A stretch of 34,251 nt of DNA from Prevotella sp. (GCA_016291595.1 JAEEXN010000024.1:1-34251), one strand, 5' to 3'. Numbered from the stretch's first letter, positions 6,321 through 15,116 are shown. Numbers and translations are program-made. Notes: generated by a model not told the origin, from the letters alone.

Positions 6321-7163
6321 ATGAAACGAATTGCAATACAAGGACTCCATGGGTCATTCCACGATATTGCCGCACGGCAGTATTTCGAAGGCGAGCAGAT
6401 TCAGCTCATCTGCTGCTCTACATTCGAGCAGGTATATGAGAACATCAAGCGCGATCCGACGGCTATCGGCATGACCGCTATTGAGAACACCATTGCCGGT
6501 AGTTTATTGCACAATTATGAGCTGCTGCGCGATTCTGGAACAACTGTGGTAGGCGAGCATAAGCTTCACATCTCACATTGTATCTGCTGTCTTCCTGAAG
6601 ACTCGTGGGACACTATCCGTGAGGTACATTCTCATCCCGTAGCGTTGATGCAATGTCGTCAGTTTCTTGCCAATCATCCCGGCATAAAGAATGTTGAGAG
6701 TGAAGACACAGCAGGCTCTGCCAAGTTTATCGCTGAGCACCAATGTCGAGAATGGGCTGCCATCTGCAGCAAATCCGCGGCAGAAATGTACGGGTTGAAG
6801 GTTCTGGAAGATCATATTGAGGACAACAAGCATAACTTTACGCGCTTTCTGGTCGTATGCAATCCGAACAAGGCCGACATGCTTCGTCCTCTGACAGAGG
6901 CCAACAAGTCGAGCATTGTGTTCTCTCTTCCCCATGAGCAAGGAAGTCTGAGCCATGTGCTGGCCATATTGTCGTTCTATAAAATCAACTTGACGAAGAT
7001 ACAGTCGCTGCCCATTATCGGACATGAGTGGGAGTATCTTTTCTATGTCGACTTGATGTATGATGATCTGACCCGCTATCGTCAGTCCATAGACGCGATT
7101 ATTCCTTTGACAAAAGACTTAAAGATATTAGGAGAATACAAAGATGGCAAACAGACAAATTGA
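6321..7163 (+). CDS. pheA: prephenate dehydratase
   Basis: A 280-residue monofunctional prephenate dehydratase: prephenate to phenylpyruvate, water and CO2, in phenylalanine synthesis. It starts with the family's I-A-I-Q-G-L-H-G-S-F-H-D pattern, carries T-A-I-E-N-T near residue 52 and the catalytic N-F-T-R-F motif (T174-R175-F176), and ends in an ACT domain (G-S-L-S-H-V-L-A-I-L, N-L-T-K-I-Q-S-L-P). The ACT motif normally reads E-S-R-P; here it is Q-S-L-P, which may alter phenylalanine feedback. First gene after the attenuator; its last 20 bases overlap the aminotransferase gene. Confidence 0.93.
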   Translation: MKRIAIQGLHGSFHDIAARQYFEGEQIQLICCSTFEQVYENIKRDPTAIGMTAIENTIAGSLLHNYELLRDSGTTVVGEHKLHISHCICCLPEDSWDTIREVHSHPVALMQCRQFLANHPGIKNVESEDTAGSAKFIAEHQCREWAAICSKSAAEMYGLKVLEDHIEDNKHNFTRFLVVCNPNKADMLRPLTEANKSSIVFSLPHEQGSLSHVLAILSFYKINLTKIQSLPIIGHEWEYLFYVDLMYDDLTRYRQSIDAIIPLTKDLKILGEYKDGKQTN

Positions 7164-8319
7164 ACCGGCTGACAGATTGGGCCTGGTAAGTGAATACTAT
7201 TTCAGCCGCAAGCTGAAAGAAGTGGCGCAGATGAATGCCGAGGGAAAGGATATTATCAGCCTGGCCATTGGTAGTCCTGACATGCCGCCATCCGAAAAAG
7301 CTATTGAGAAACTGTGTGAGGTGGCACATCAGCCCGATGCTCACGGCTATCAACCCACGATGGGAATACCTGAGTTGCGCGAGGCGATGGCAGGCTTTTA
7401 TAAGCGGTGGTACGGTGTTGAGTTGAATCCCAAGACAGAGATACAACCGCTCATAGGGTCAAAAGAAGGTATCTTACATATCACGCTGGCTTTTGTGAAT
7501 TCTGGTGACGAGGTGTTGGTGCCAAATCCTGGTTATCCGACATATACATCACTGAGTCGTCTGCTTGGAGCTAAAATTGTGAACTACAACCTGCAAGAGG
7601 ACAATGGCTGGCAACCCGACTTCAATGAGTTGGAGAGAATGGATTTAAGCCGTGTGAAACTCATGTGGACGAATTATCCCAATATGCCAACAGGTGCTAA
7701 CGCACAGATGCGGACATATGAGCGTTTGGTACAGTTCGCACGTGAAAAGGGTATTGTGGTGGTAAACGATAATCCCTATTCTTTTATTCTGAATGAGAAG
7801 CCTTTGTCGTTGTTACAAGTACCGGGAGCCAAGGATTGTTGTATCGAGCTCAACTCTATGTCTAAGAGCCATAATATGCCAGGCTGGCGCGTTGGCATGT
7901 GTGCCACAAATGCCACCTTTATCTCGTGGATATTGAAAGTAAAAAGCAATATCGACAGCGGTACGTTCCGCGGTTTGCAGTTAGCTGCTGCAGAGGCTTA
8001 CCAAAACGAACCGGAGTGGCATCGGCAGGCAAATATCACCACTTATGCTTCGCGTCGCCAGTATGCTGAGCAGATTATGCGTGTTTTGGGCTGTCAGTTC
8101 GATCCCAATCAGGTGGGAATGTTCCTGTGGGGGCGAATACCCGATAAGTTTGACAATGCCGAGCAACTGACTGAGCGAGTGCTGCACGAGTCCCGTGTGT
8201 TCATTACGCCTGGATTTATCTTCGGCTCTAACGGTGAGAGATATATCCGCATCTCCCTTTGTGCTAAGATAGAGAAGATTCAGGCAGCATTGGAGCGTAT
8301 CGAACAAATAGAATGGTAG
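7144..8319 (+). CDS. PLP-dependent class I/II aminotransferase, probably aromatic
   Basis: A 391-residue fold-type I aminotransferase. The PLP lysine is K241 in N-S-M-S-K-S-H-N-M-P-G-W-R-V-G. Other family marks are the P-N-P-G-Y-P-T motif and the N-D-N-P-Y cofactor-binding stretch. The sequence resembles aspartate and LL-diaminopimelate aminotransferase relatives. Its place between pheA and the DAHP synthase gene, overlapping pheA by 20 bases, points to the last step of Phe and Tyr synthesis, transamination of phenylpyruvate and 4-hydroxyphenylpyruvate. Specificity is inferred from context. Confidence 0.88.
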   Translation: MANRQIEPADRLGLVSEYYFSRKLKEVAQMNAEGKDIISLAIGSPDMPPSEKAIEKLCEVAHQPDAHGYQPTMGIPELREAMAGFYKRWYGVELNPKTEIQPLIGSKEGILHITLAFVNSGDEVLVPNPGYPTYTSLSRLLGAKIVNYNLQEDNGWQPDFNELERMDLSRVKLMWTNYPNMPTGANAQMRTYERLVQFAREKGIVVVNDNPYSFILNEKPLSLLQVPGAKDCCIELNSMSKSHNMPGWRVGMCATNATFISWILKVKSNIDSGTFRGLQLAAAEAYQNEPEWHRQANITTYASRRQYAEQIMRVLGCQFDPNQVGMFLWGRIPDKFDNAEQLTERVLHESRVFITPGFIFGSNGERYIRISLCAKIEKIQAALERIEQIEW

Positions 8320-8366
8320 TCTGTATCATTCGAGTTAAGACAAAAATCATAAGAAATAAATAGACT

Positions 8367-9431
8367 ATGGAACTAGATTTAGAACCACTAAGACTGCCTA
8401 GTGACAACGAACGTCCGTTTGTTATAGCAGGCCCCTGTTCTGCCGAGACAGAAGAGCAAGTAATGACCACAGCCTTCCAGCTGGCATCGAAAGGTTGTCA
8501 TAACTTTCGTGCTGGTGTGTGGAAGCCTCGTACCAAGCCAGGTGGCTTTGAGGGAAATGGCGAGAAAGCGCTGCCGTGGTTGAGGCGCGTGAAGAATGAG
8601 ACTGGTATGCTGGTAGCCACAGAGGTTGCCACACCCGAGCATGCCGAGCTTGCTATGAAATATGATATTGATATCCTTTGGATAGGTGCACGTACATCAG
8701 CCAATCCTTTTGCCATGCAGGCTTTGGCCGAAGCACTTAGGGGAGTAGATATTCCTGTGTTCGTAAAGAATCCTGTTAACCCAGACCTTGAGCTGTGGAT
8801 TGGAGCCCTGGAACGGCTCAACCAGGCAGGCATCAAGCGGTTGGGTGCCATTCACCGCGGTTTTTCCAGTTATGATAAGAAGATTTATCGCAATCTTCCT
8901 ATGTGGCAGATACCCATTGAGTTGCGCCGTCGTATTCCTTCTTTGCCTATTATGAACGACCCCAGCCATATCGGAGGACGTCGTGAGCTCATTGCGCCCT
9001 TGTGCCAACAGGCTATGGATTTAGGCTTTGACGGTTTGATGGTAGAGAGCCACCACTCACCTGATGAGGCATGGAGCGATGCTAAACAGCAGGTTACTCC
9101 CGATGTGCTCGACTATATTCTCTCATTGCTTGTTATCCGTGACGAGAAAGTATCGACTGAGGGTATTCATGAATTGCGTAAGCAGATTGACGAGCTGGAC
9201 AACCAATTGATGGAGTTACTGGCAAAAAGAATGAGAGTATGCCGTGAGATTGGCACTTATAAGAAGGAGCACAATATGACCGTTTTACAGCCAACCCGCT
9301 ACAATGAGATTCTTGATAAACGAGGCGCTCAAGGTGCACTCTGGCAGATGGACACCGACTTTGTAAAGGCAGTTTTCGAAGCTGTTCACCAAGAGTCTGT
9401 GCGACAGCAAATGGAAATCATTAACAAATAG
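8367..9431 (+). CDS. bifunctional DAHP synthase / chorismate mutase
   Basis: A 354-residue fusion. Residues 1-260 are a type I-beta (KdsA-like) DAHP synthase: G-P-C-S-A-E near residue 19, K-P-R-T-K-P-G-G-F-G-like stretch near 53, W-I-G-A-R-T, H-R-G-F and N-D-P-S-H. They condense phosphoenolpyruvate and erythrose 4-phosphate, the first step of the shikimate pathway. Residues 265-350 are an AroQ-class chorismate mutase (E-L-R-K-Q-I-D-E-L-D-N-Q-L-M-E-L-L-A-K-R, then K-K-E-H), which makes prephenate. One protein therefore holds the entry and the branch-point steps, the usual arrangement in Bacteroidales. It lies 47 bases after the aminotransferase. Confidence 0.93.
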   Translation: MELDLEPLRLPSDNERPFVIAGPCSAETEEQVMTTAFQLASKGCHNFRAGVWKPRTKPGGFEGNGEKALPWLRRVKNETGMLVATEVATPEHAELAMKYDIDILWIGARTSANPFAMQALAEALRGVDIPVFVKNPVNPDLELWIGALERLNQAGIKRLGAIHRGFSSYDKKIYRNLPMWQIPIELRRRIPSLPIMNDPSHIGGRRELIAPLCQQAMDLGFDGLMVESHHSPDEAWSDAKQQVTPDVLDYILSLLVIRDEKVSTEGIHELRKQIDELDNQLMELLAKRMRVCREIGTYKKEHNMTVLQPTRYNEILDKRGAQGALWQMDTDFVKAVFEAVHQESVRQQMEIINK

Positions 9432-9447
9432 ATGAACTTTAGCCATT

Positions 9448-10245
9448 ATGAGAATATTAGTATTAGGAGCCGGCAAAATGGGAAGCTTCTTCCTTGACCT
9501 GTTGAGTTTTGAGCATGAAACAGCAGTATACGAAAGAGACCCGAAACGCATGCGGTTTACCTATAACTGTCAGCGATTCACTCAGCTCGAGGAAATCAAA
9601 GAATTCCGTCCAGACTTAGTTATCAATGCGGTAACCCTTCAGTACACCATTTCTGCATTCAAGGAGGTTATTCCCTTTATCCCTGAAGACTGTATCATAA
9701 GCGATATTGCCAGTGTGAAGACAAATCTAAGGGAATTCTATCAGCAGGCAGGACATCCCTATGTCAGTAGCCATCCTATGTTCGGCCCCACCTTCGCCAA
9801 CCTTAATCAGTTGTCGGAAGAGAATGCCATCATTATCAGTGAGGGCGATTATATGGGTCGTATCTTTTTCAAGGATCTTTACCAAAAGCTTGATCTCAAT
9901 ATTTACGAGTACACCTTTGAGGAACATGACCAAACAGTAGCTTACTCGCTTAGTATTCCTTTCGTGTCGACTTTTGTTTTTGCTGCCGTAATGAAACACC
10001 AAGATGCCCCAGGAACTACTTTCAAGCGTCATATGCGCATTGCCAGAGGCGTTCTCAATGAGGATGATTATCTGCTACAGGAAATACTCTTCAACCCTTA
10101 CACACCTGGGCAGGTATCGAAAATTCGTACCGAGCTGAAAGAATTGCTTGAGATTATTGATGCCAAGGATGCCAAGGCCATGCAAGCCTATCTACGAAAG
10201 ATTCGCAACAATGTCAAACGCGATATAGAATTGGTAAGGAAGTAG
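9448..10245 (+). CDS. tyrA: prephenate dehydrogenase
   Basis: A 265-residue NAD(P)-dependent prephenate dehydrogenase, giving 4-hydroxyphenylpyruvate for tyrosine. The N-terminal Rossmann motif is G-A-G-K-M-G (residues 7-12), followed by D-I-A-S-V-K and the substrate-site S-H-P-M-F-G-P signature near residues 109-115. No ACT domain is present, so it is the short form. Last gene of the operon, 16 bases after the DAHP synthase gene. A large inverted repeat follows. Confidence 0.92.
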   Translation: MRILVLGAGKMGSFFLDLLSFEHETAVYERDPKRMRFTYNCQRFTQLEEIKEFRPDLVINAVTLQYTISAFKEVIPFIPEDCIISDIASVKTNLREFYQQAGHPYVSSHPMFGPTFANLNQLSEENAIIISEGDYMGRIFFKDLYQKLDLNIYEYTFEEHDQTVAYSLSIPFVSTFVFAAVMKHQDAPGTTFKRHMRIARGVLNEDDYLLQEILFNPYTPGQVSKIRTELKELLEIIDAKDAKAMQAYLRKIRNNVKRDIELVRK

Positions 10246-10252
10246 CCTATCG

Positions 10253-10305
10253 TTCATAGTTAGGAGTTAATGCCGGCCCCCACTTAATTAACTCCTAACT
10301 ATGAA
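10253..10305. repeat. perfect 18-base inverted repeat between convergent genes
   Basis: TTCATAGTTAGGAGTTAA (10253-10270) and its exact reverse complement at 10288-10305 enclose 17 bases. The right arm covers the stop codon and last codons of the DUF2723 gene. T-rich sequence follows on the plus strand (TTCTTTGATATTG). Likely a bidirectional terminator. Confidence 0.7.
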
Positions 10306-13300
10306 TTCTTTGATATTGTTGATAGTACTTTTCCATTTCATTTATTAGTTTTTCTGCCCAGGAGTCGTTAATCATATTTGCTGTCTGTACTATTTGTTGC
10401 ATAAAAAAGAAGTGTTTGCTACACTCTTGTTTCGAGGTGGCCAGCCGTTGCGGGTCTTGGGAAAGATACCATCGCAGGTATTGCATTGATTTCCGCCATA
10501 GCATACTTATGATATTGGCAGCCTCCTTTTTCATGCCTAATAGTGAATAGGCAAGAGCGATGTCGTTGTCGCTACCATACAGATAATCTGCAGGAACATT
10601 ATAGTATGGAATTACTTTTGCGGCTTTCTGCAGTACCTCTTTTGCACGGCTGGTTTTCTGCTCTGCAATGAGTGCAAGCGCCAGTTGTGCGAACAGCCTT
10701 CTGTAACGATAGCACATACTCATATTTGGCTCGTCGAGGTAGATATTGGGTTTGTCGATGCCTGTAAAGCGAAACCGATGCATCAGATTTTCGTATGTTC
10801 GCTCAGTGTCTATGTGTTTATTCTTTGCCGTTTGGTTCTTGAAAGGGGTGATGCGATCGGCAATTCCCTCTGTCGTTAGATAGTCAGAGAGATTCAGGTA
10901 ACTCTCATCTCCCACTGAGTTGCATATGTAGATAGGCCGTTCCCAATTACACTCTTTGAGCATCTCGAGTAGCATTAGGTCACTCTTCATGAGAAAGCGG
11001 CGCCCTTTTAGCGAGATTTCCATGCGGTTAGGAATGGTGTCTGTCACCATCATTCCGCTTTTTAGCACTGCCTCTCGATCGATATTAATGTATATGGTAT
11101 CGGTAGGAATGATGTGCATATTAGCATCTGCTGACCGTACCCAGTACTTGATGATATTGCCTAACTCAAATGGTTCAGTCCCAAATTGTTCATGTGCTTG
11201 TTGAGGATGGCTTTGATAGTAATCAAGCAGTTGTTGCTTAGCTTCAGGAACAATCTCGACATAGTCGTTAACTCCAGTAATGTATTCGCTACGATGCCAA
11301 TTAATGGGCACTCCTGGAGCTTCGTAGGCAGGGCGGCATAGTTGGTCGATATACCAATCGGTGGTGGCATACATGATATTACATACACGCATGTCAGTAC
11401 GGATACCCTCTACTTCCTGGCAGTACCATAGTGGGAAAGTGTCGTTGTCGCCGTTAGAGAGAATAATCGGGTTGTTTGACAGTTGGGCAGAGTTCAGGTA
11501 GTTGTACCCGGCATCGTGGCAAATATAGCGCGAAGAGCGGTCGTGGTCGTCCCATGTCTGTGTGCCCATCTGTATAGGAACGAGCAATGTGAGTAGGCTG
11601 ATAATGCTTACTGTCATTATTGCGCCTTTCGTATTCATAGGGCTTGTCATCTTTGCAAACATGCTACTCATCATGTCGTGTATGGCAGCCACTCCCATTC
11701 CGCACCAGATAGCAAAGGCATAGAACGAGCCTGCATAGGAGTAATCGCGCTCACGTGGCTGTACGGGTGTTTGGTTTATATATATGACGATGGCCAAGCC
11801 GGTCATGAAGAATAAGAAGAATACCACCCAGAATTGGCGTATGCCCCGTTCCCCTTTGCGCAACGATTGCCATAGAATGCCGATGATTCCTAGTAACAGT
11901 GGAAGGCAATAGAATACGTTGTGTCCTTTATTCTGTTGGAGTTCGTCGGGCAGCAAGTCCTGGTTGCCCAACCGCCAATTGTCGAGCAAAGCTATGCCAC
12001 TAATCCAGTTGCCATGTTCCGGCTCCCCATTACCTTGAATGTCGTTCTGCCGTCCCGCAAAATTCCACATGAAGTAGCGCCAATACATGAAATTGCATTG
12101 GTAGGAGAGAAAGAACCGCAGGTTCTCCCATTGCGTGGGCATTTTCACACTGGTGGGTTCCCCACAGCGGTTGTAGGGAACATTTCGCCCACTAATACCG
12201 CCCATCCATGACTCATAGTCGTTAGCGTGCTTGCTGTCCCACATACGGGGGAAGAGCATGTTTTGTTCATAGACGTAGCTCATGTCATTGGCAGCAACGA
12301 AATACTCGTCCCGTTCATTACCCTTGGTCTTGGGCTTACGCCTATATTCAGCTTTTCCTTTTTTCTGAGCTGGAATGCAGTAGTTGTCTTTCTGTTCTAA
12401 CTTCACCTGCGATGTATAGGCTTGTCCGTACAGAAGCGGATAGTGTCCGTATTGGTCACGGGCGAGGTATCTGCGTAGGGAAAATACGTCCTCTGGTGAG
12501 TTTTGGTCCATGGGTGTGTTAGCCGTGCTACGAATCAGGATAAGCGCATAGCTGCTATAGCCAATCAGGAGCATAGTCAGACAGAGCAGCGCGGTGTGGG
12601 CAATTCTCATCTTGTGGCGATATGTTATCCAAAGAGCCCAACATACGAGTGGAATCAAGAGAATAAGATAGACATAAAGGCCTGTGTTGTAACCGCAGTG
12701 TAGCACGTTAACGAATAGTAGCTCAAACCAGCCAGCCACGGTAATGACGCCGGGGATGATGGCATAAAGAATTACTGCGATGAGCAAAAACGAAACCAAT
12801 AGTGCCACAAGTGAACCTTTAAGATCTGTTTTGCTGAATCTCCTGTAATAGAAAACGAGCACCAACGCGGAAAGACAGAGCAGATTCAGTAGGTGAACGC
12901 CAATGCTCAGTCCTATAATATAGGCTATTAGCACCAGCCATCGGTCACTATGGGGCAGATCGGCCTCTTCGTCCCATTTTAGGATGAGCCAGAACACTAC
13001 GGCAGTTAATAACGACGAGAAGGCATACACCTCGCCTTCAACAGCAGAATACCAGAACGTATCGCTGAATGTGTAGATGAGTGCACCCATGACACCTGAC
13101 ATCTCTATGGCCACCCATTTCTCTATAGATAATTCATTCCACGACGAGATGAGCAGACGGCGTACTAAGTTGGTGATTGTCCAGAAAAGAAACAGGATAC
13201 ACAGGGCGCTCAGCAGAGCGTTCATCAGGTTGATGCACCAGGCAACTTGTGTAGGATTATTGGCAAACTGTGAGAATAGGTTGGCTGTGAGCATGAAGAA

Positions 13301-13480
13301 TGGGGCACCCGGTGGATGCCCGATCTCCAGCTTATACCCTGCAAGGATGAATTCGGGACAATCCCAAAATGAGGCACTGGGCTCAATGGTCAGTACATAT
13401 GTCGTGGCGGCAATGGCAAACATTAACCACCCCAATATGTTATCAACAATACGGTAGGTTTGAACGTTCTTTGCAATCAT
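10295..13480 (-). CDS. DUF2723 multi-pass membrane protein (TMEM260-like glycosyltransferase family)
   Basis: A 1061-residue protein. The N-terminal half holds about a dozen hydrophobic segments and the DUF2723 signature: S-F-W-D-C-P-E-F near residue 38 and G-H-P-P-G-A-P at 54-60, typical of GT-C-like lipid-sugar-dependent transferases. The C-terminal half, from about residue 620, is soluble with helical repeat-like stretches (A-K-E-V-L-Q-K-A-A-K-V-I near 950). Human TMEM260, a distant relative, is a protein O-mannosyltransferase; a role in protein or surface glycosylation is therefore an inference. The start is chosen at the ATG 5 bases after a TATCTTTG -7 element, implying a leaderless mRNA. 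It is transcribed convergently with tyrA. Confidence 0.87.
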   Translation of the reverse strand: MIAKNVQTYRIVDNILGWLMFAIAATTYVLTIEPSASFWDCPEFILAGYKLEIGHPPGAPFFMLTANLFSQFANNPTQVAWCINLMNALLSALCILFLFWTITNLVRRLLISSWNELSIEKWVAIEMSGVMGALIYTFSDTFWYSAVEGEVYAFSSLLTAVVFWLILKWDEEADLPHSDRWLVLIAYIIGLSIGVHLLNLLCLSALVLVFYYRRFSKTDLKGSLVALLVSFLLIAVILYAIIPGVITVAGWFELLFVNVLHCGYNTGLYVYLILLIPLVCWALWITYRHKMRIAHTALLCLTMLLIGYSSYALILIRSTANTPMDQNSPEDVFSLRRYLARDQYGHYPLLYGQAYTSQVKLEQKDNYCIPAQKKGKAEYRRKPKTKGNERDEYFVAANDMSYVYEQNMLFPRMWDSKHANDYESWMGGISGRNVPYNRCGEPTSVKMPTQWENLRFFLSYQCNFMYWRYFMWNFAGRQNDIQGNGEPEHGNWISGIALLDNWRLGNQDLLPDELQQNKGHNVFYCLPLLLGIIGILWQSLRKGERGIRQFWVVFFLFFMTGLAIVIYINQTPVQPRERDYSYAGSFYAFAIWCGMGVAAIHDMMSSMFAKMTSPMNTKGAIMTVSIISLLTLLVPIQMGTQTWDDHDRSSRYICHDAGYNYLNSAQLSNNPIILSNGDNDTFPLWYCQEVEGIRTDMRVCNIMYATTDWYIDQLCRPAYEAPGVPINWHRSEYITGVNDYVEIVPEAKQQLLDYYQSHPQQAHEQFGTEPFELGNIIKYWVRSADANMHIIPTDTIYINIDREAVLKSGMMVTDTIPNRMEISLKGRRFLMKSDLMLLEMLKECNWERPIYICNSVGDESYLNLSDYLTTEGIADRITPFKNQTAKNKHIDTERTYENLMHRFRFTGIDKPNIYLDEPNMSMCYRYRRLFAQLALALIAEQKTSRAKEVLQKAAKVIPYYNVPADYLYGSDNDIALAYSLLGMKKEAANIISMLWRKSMQYLRWYLSQDPQRLATSKQECSKHFFFMQQIVQTANMINDSWAEKLINEMEKYYQQYQRIHS

Positions 13481-13485
13481 GTGTG

Positions 13486-13519
13486 CAAAGATACCATGAT
13501 GTTCTCAATGTGCCGCAAA
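13486..13519 (-). promoter_or_regulatory. promoter of the DUF2723 gene, leaderless geometry
   Basis: Minus strand: TTTG (13519-13516), 22 bases (slightly long), TATCTTTG (13493-13486), then CACAC and the ATG at 13480. Transcription should start at or within a base or two of the start codon. Confidence 0.65.
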
Positions 13520-13526
13520 ATTTATG

Positions 13527-13559
13527 CTGACAACTGTCTGACATTTGTCTGACAATTGC
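13527..13559. repeat. three 11-base direct repeats upstream of the DUF2723 promoter
   Basis: CTGACAACTGT (13527), CTGACATTTGT (13538) and CTGACAATTGC (13549) follow without gaps. The CTGACA core is invariant and the 11-base period puts every copy on one face of the helix. They lie just upstream of the -33 element, between it and the broken regulator gene, so an activator or repressor site is possible. Confidence 0.6.
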
Positions 13560-13925
13560 CTAATTTGCTGGTTCTTTGACGGTTAACTCGTATGCTCTGT
13601 CTCTGTCGGCTACGATGTACCGGTTGTTGTTTGTCTTGATGATGGGCTTTTGCCGGTTGATAAGCCTATAGAATGTCTCACTAGCATCTTCCTTACCAGG
13701 CCATAACTGACGGCAAAAATCCACTTTACTGAGCCGGTGGGATGGTGAAAGGAAAAAAAGGGTCATGGGGTGGTGCTGCATAGGTGTTAAATGAACGAGC
13801 TGATGGTATTGGTTGATGAAACACTCATCAGAGCTAGAATAGGAGAGGGTTCACACATGTGATATAGTTAGTAACGACGAGATGGTGAAGATGAAAAACA
13901 CAACGACTGACATATAGCGTTTCAT
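13560..13925 (-). pseudogene. membrane-anchored winged-helix regulator remnant with in-frame TGA
   Basis: From ATG 13925, 24 codons read M-K-R-Y-M-S-V-V-V-F-F-I-F-T-I-S-S-L-L, a signal-anchor helix. A TGA follows at 13853-13851. The same frame then continues 96 codons to TAG at 13560. That part looks like an OmpR/PhoB-type C-terminal winged helix: L-T-P-M-Q near the start, L-S-K-V-D-F-C-R-Q-L-W-P-G as the loop before the recognition helix, S-E-T-F-Y-R-L-I-N-R-Q-K-P-I-I as that helix, and N-N-R-Y ... A-Y-E-L at the end. Bacteroidales have small regulators with an N-terminal membrane helix and such a domain, usually longer. A nonsense mutation, perhaps with loss of the middle part, is the simplest reading. 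An alternative ATG at 13781 would give a 73-residue free DNA-binding domain. Confidence 0.6.
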
Positions 13926-13964
13926 TGAGCATATTGTTTTGTTTGTGTCAAAGTTTCGTTTTTT

Positions 13965-13996
13965 TTTGCTCTTTCATGTGTTTTGTATTATCTTTG
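13965..13996 (+). promoter_or_regulatory. promoter of mnmA, leaderless geometry
   Basis: TTTG (13965-13968), 20 bases, TATCTTTG (13989-13996): an exact consensus match. Only CAAC separates the -7 element from the ATG at 14001, so the transcript should begin at or next to the start codon. Confidence 0.75.
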
Positions 13997-14000
13997 CAAC

Positions 14001-15116
14001 ATGATTTTGGAAGAATTAACAGACAAGCGGATAGCTGTACTGCTCTCAGGTGGTGTGGACAGTTCGGTAGTGGTGTATGAGTTTGCCAGGTTAGGCTTGC
14101 ACCCTGATTGTTTTTACATCAGAATTGGTCCAGAGGAACAGTCACAAAGTGTTGACGGCAACACGGCCCATGCGGAGGACTCATGGGAATGGGATTGTTC
14201 GAGCGAGGAGGATATTGAGATGGCTGGTGCTGTGGCAACAAAGTATGGATGTAATCTGAAAGTAGTAGATTGCCACAAGGAGTATTGGGATGAGGTGGCA
14301 CGCTATACGATAAATAAGGTACGCGCGGGATATACGCCAAATCCCGATGTGATGTGCAACAGACTAATTAAGTTTGGGGCCTTTGATGAGAAAATGGGGC
14401 ATAACTATGATCTGATTGCCACGGGTCATTATGCGCAAACTGAGATTATTGACGGAAAGAAATGGCTGACTACAAGTCCTGATCCGGTTAAAGACCAAAC
14501 AGATTTTCTGGCGCAGATTTATGACTGGCAGTTGAAAAAAGCGTTATTCCCCATCGGGCATTATATGAAGGACGAAGTGCGCGAGATTGCCGAACGCGAG
14601 CATTTGGTGAATGCCAAGCGTAAGGACTCGCAGGGCATTTGCTTTTTAGGGAAGATCAATTACAACGACTATATTCGCCGTTATCTGGGTGAACAGCCTG
14701 GTGACGTTATAGAGTTGGAAACAGGCAAGAGAATTGGCGAGCATAAAGGCCTGTGGTTTCATACTATCGGCCAGCGTAAGGGACTGGGCTTCGGTGGAGG
14801 TCCTTGGTTTGTGGTGAGGAAGGATATAGAGAAAAATATCCTCTACGTTGCTCATGGGTATGACCCCTCAGCAGCCTATAGACAAGAATTTCAACTGCAT
14901 GATTTTCATAGTCTGAACGGAGAGCTGCCGCCCGAGAAGATTACATTCAAGATTCGACATACACCTGATTACTTGCCTGCGACTTTGACAGCCATAGGTG
15001 ACGGATGTTATGAGGTCCATGCCGAGAACAAAATTCATGGGGTGGCACCAGGACAGTTCTGTGTGGTTTATGATGATATTCATCATCGTTGTTATGGAAG
15101 TGGTGAGATAGCATAA
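14001..15116 (+). CDS. mnmA: tRNA-specific 2-thiouridylase
   Basis: A 371-residue MnmA. The PP-loop is S-G-G-V-D-S-S. C119 in M-C-N-R-L-I-K-F-G and C214 in G-I-C-F-L-G are the catalytic cysteine pair. It thiolates U34 of tRNA-Lys, -Glu and -Gln in the cytoplasm using ATP and persulfide sulfur. T-G-H-Y-A and the T-I-G-Q-R-K-G-L motif are present. A longer frame from TTG at 13983 is possible but would overlap the -7 promoter element; ATG 14001 gives the normal family N-terminus. Residues 40-62 hold an acidic, Ser-rich loop where the family has its variable D/E-rich insert. Confidence 0.93.
   Translation: MILEELTDKRIAVLLSGGVDSSVVVYEFARLGLHPDCFYIRIGPEEQSQSVDGNTAHAEDSWEWDCSSEEDIEMAGAVATKYGCNLKVVDCHKEYWDEVARYTINKVRAGYTPNPDVMCNRLIKFGAFDEKMGHNYDLIATGHYAQTEIIDGKKWLTTSPDPVKDQTDFLAQIYDWQLKKALFPIGHYMKDEVREIAEREHLVNAKRKDSQGICFLGKINYNDYIRRYLGEQPGDVIELETGKRIGEHKGLWFHTIGQRKGLGFGGGPWFVVRKDIEKNILYVAHGYDPSAAYRQEFQLHDFHSLNGELPPEKITFKIRHTPDYLPATLTAIGDGCYEVHAENKIHGVAPGQFCVVYDDIHHRCYGSGEIA

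Noticed and set aside
6188..6439. 83-codon plus-strand open frame over the attenuator and pheA start
   Set aside because: Arg-rich and out of frame with pheA; the region is fully explained by the leader peptide, the hairpins and pheA.
13851..13853. TGA as a selenocysteine codon
   Set aside because: No selenoprotein family fits a winged-helix regulator, and I see no SECIS-like hairpin just after the codon. A nonsense mutation is simpler.
13983..14000. TTG start for mnmA six codons upstream
   Set aside because: These bases contain the -7 promoter element; ATG 14001 fits the family N-terminus.
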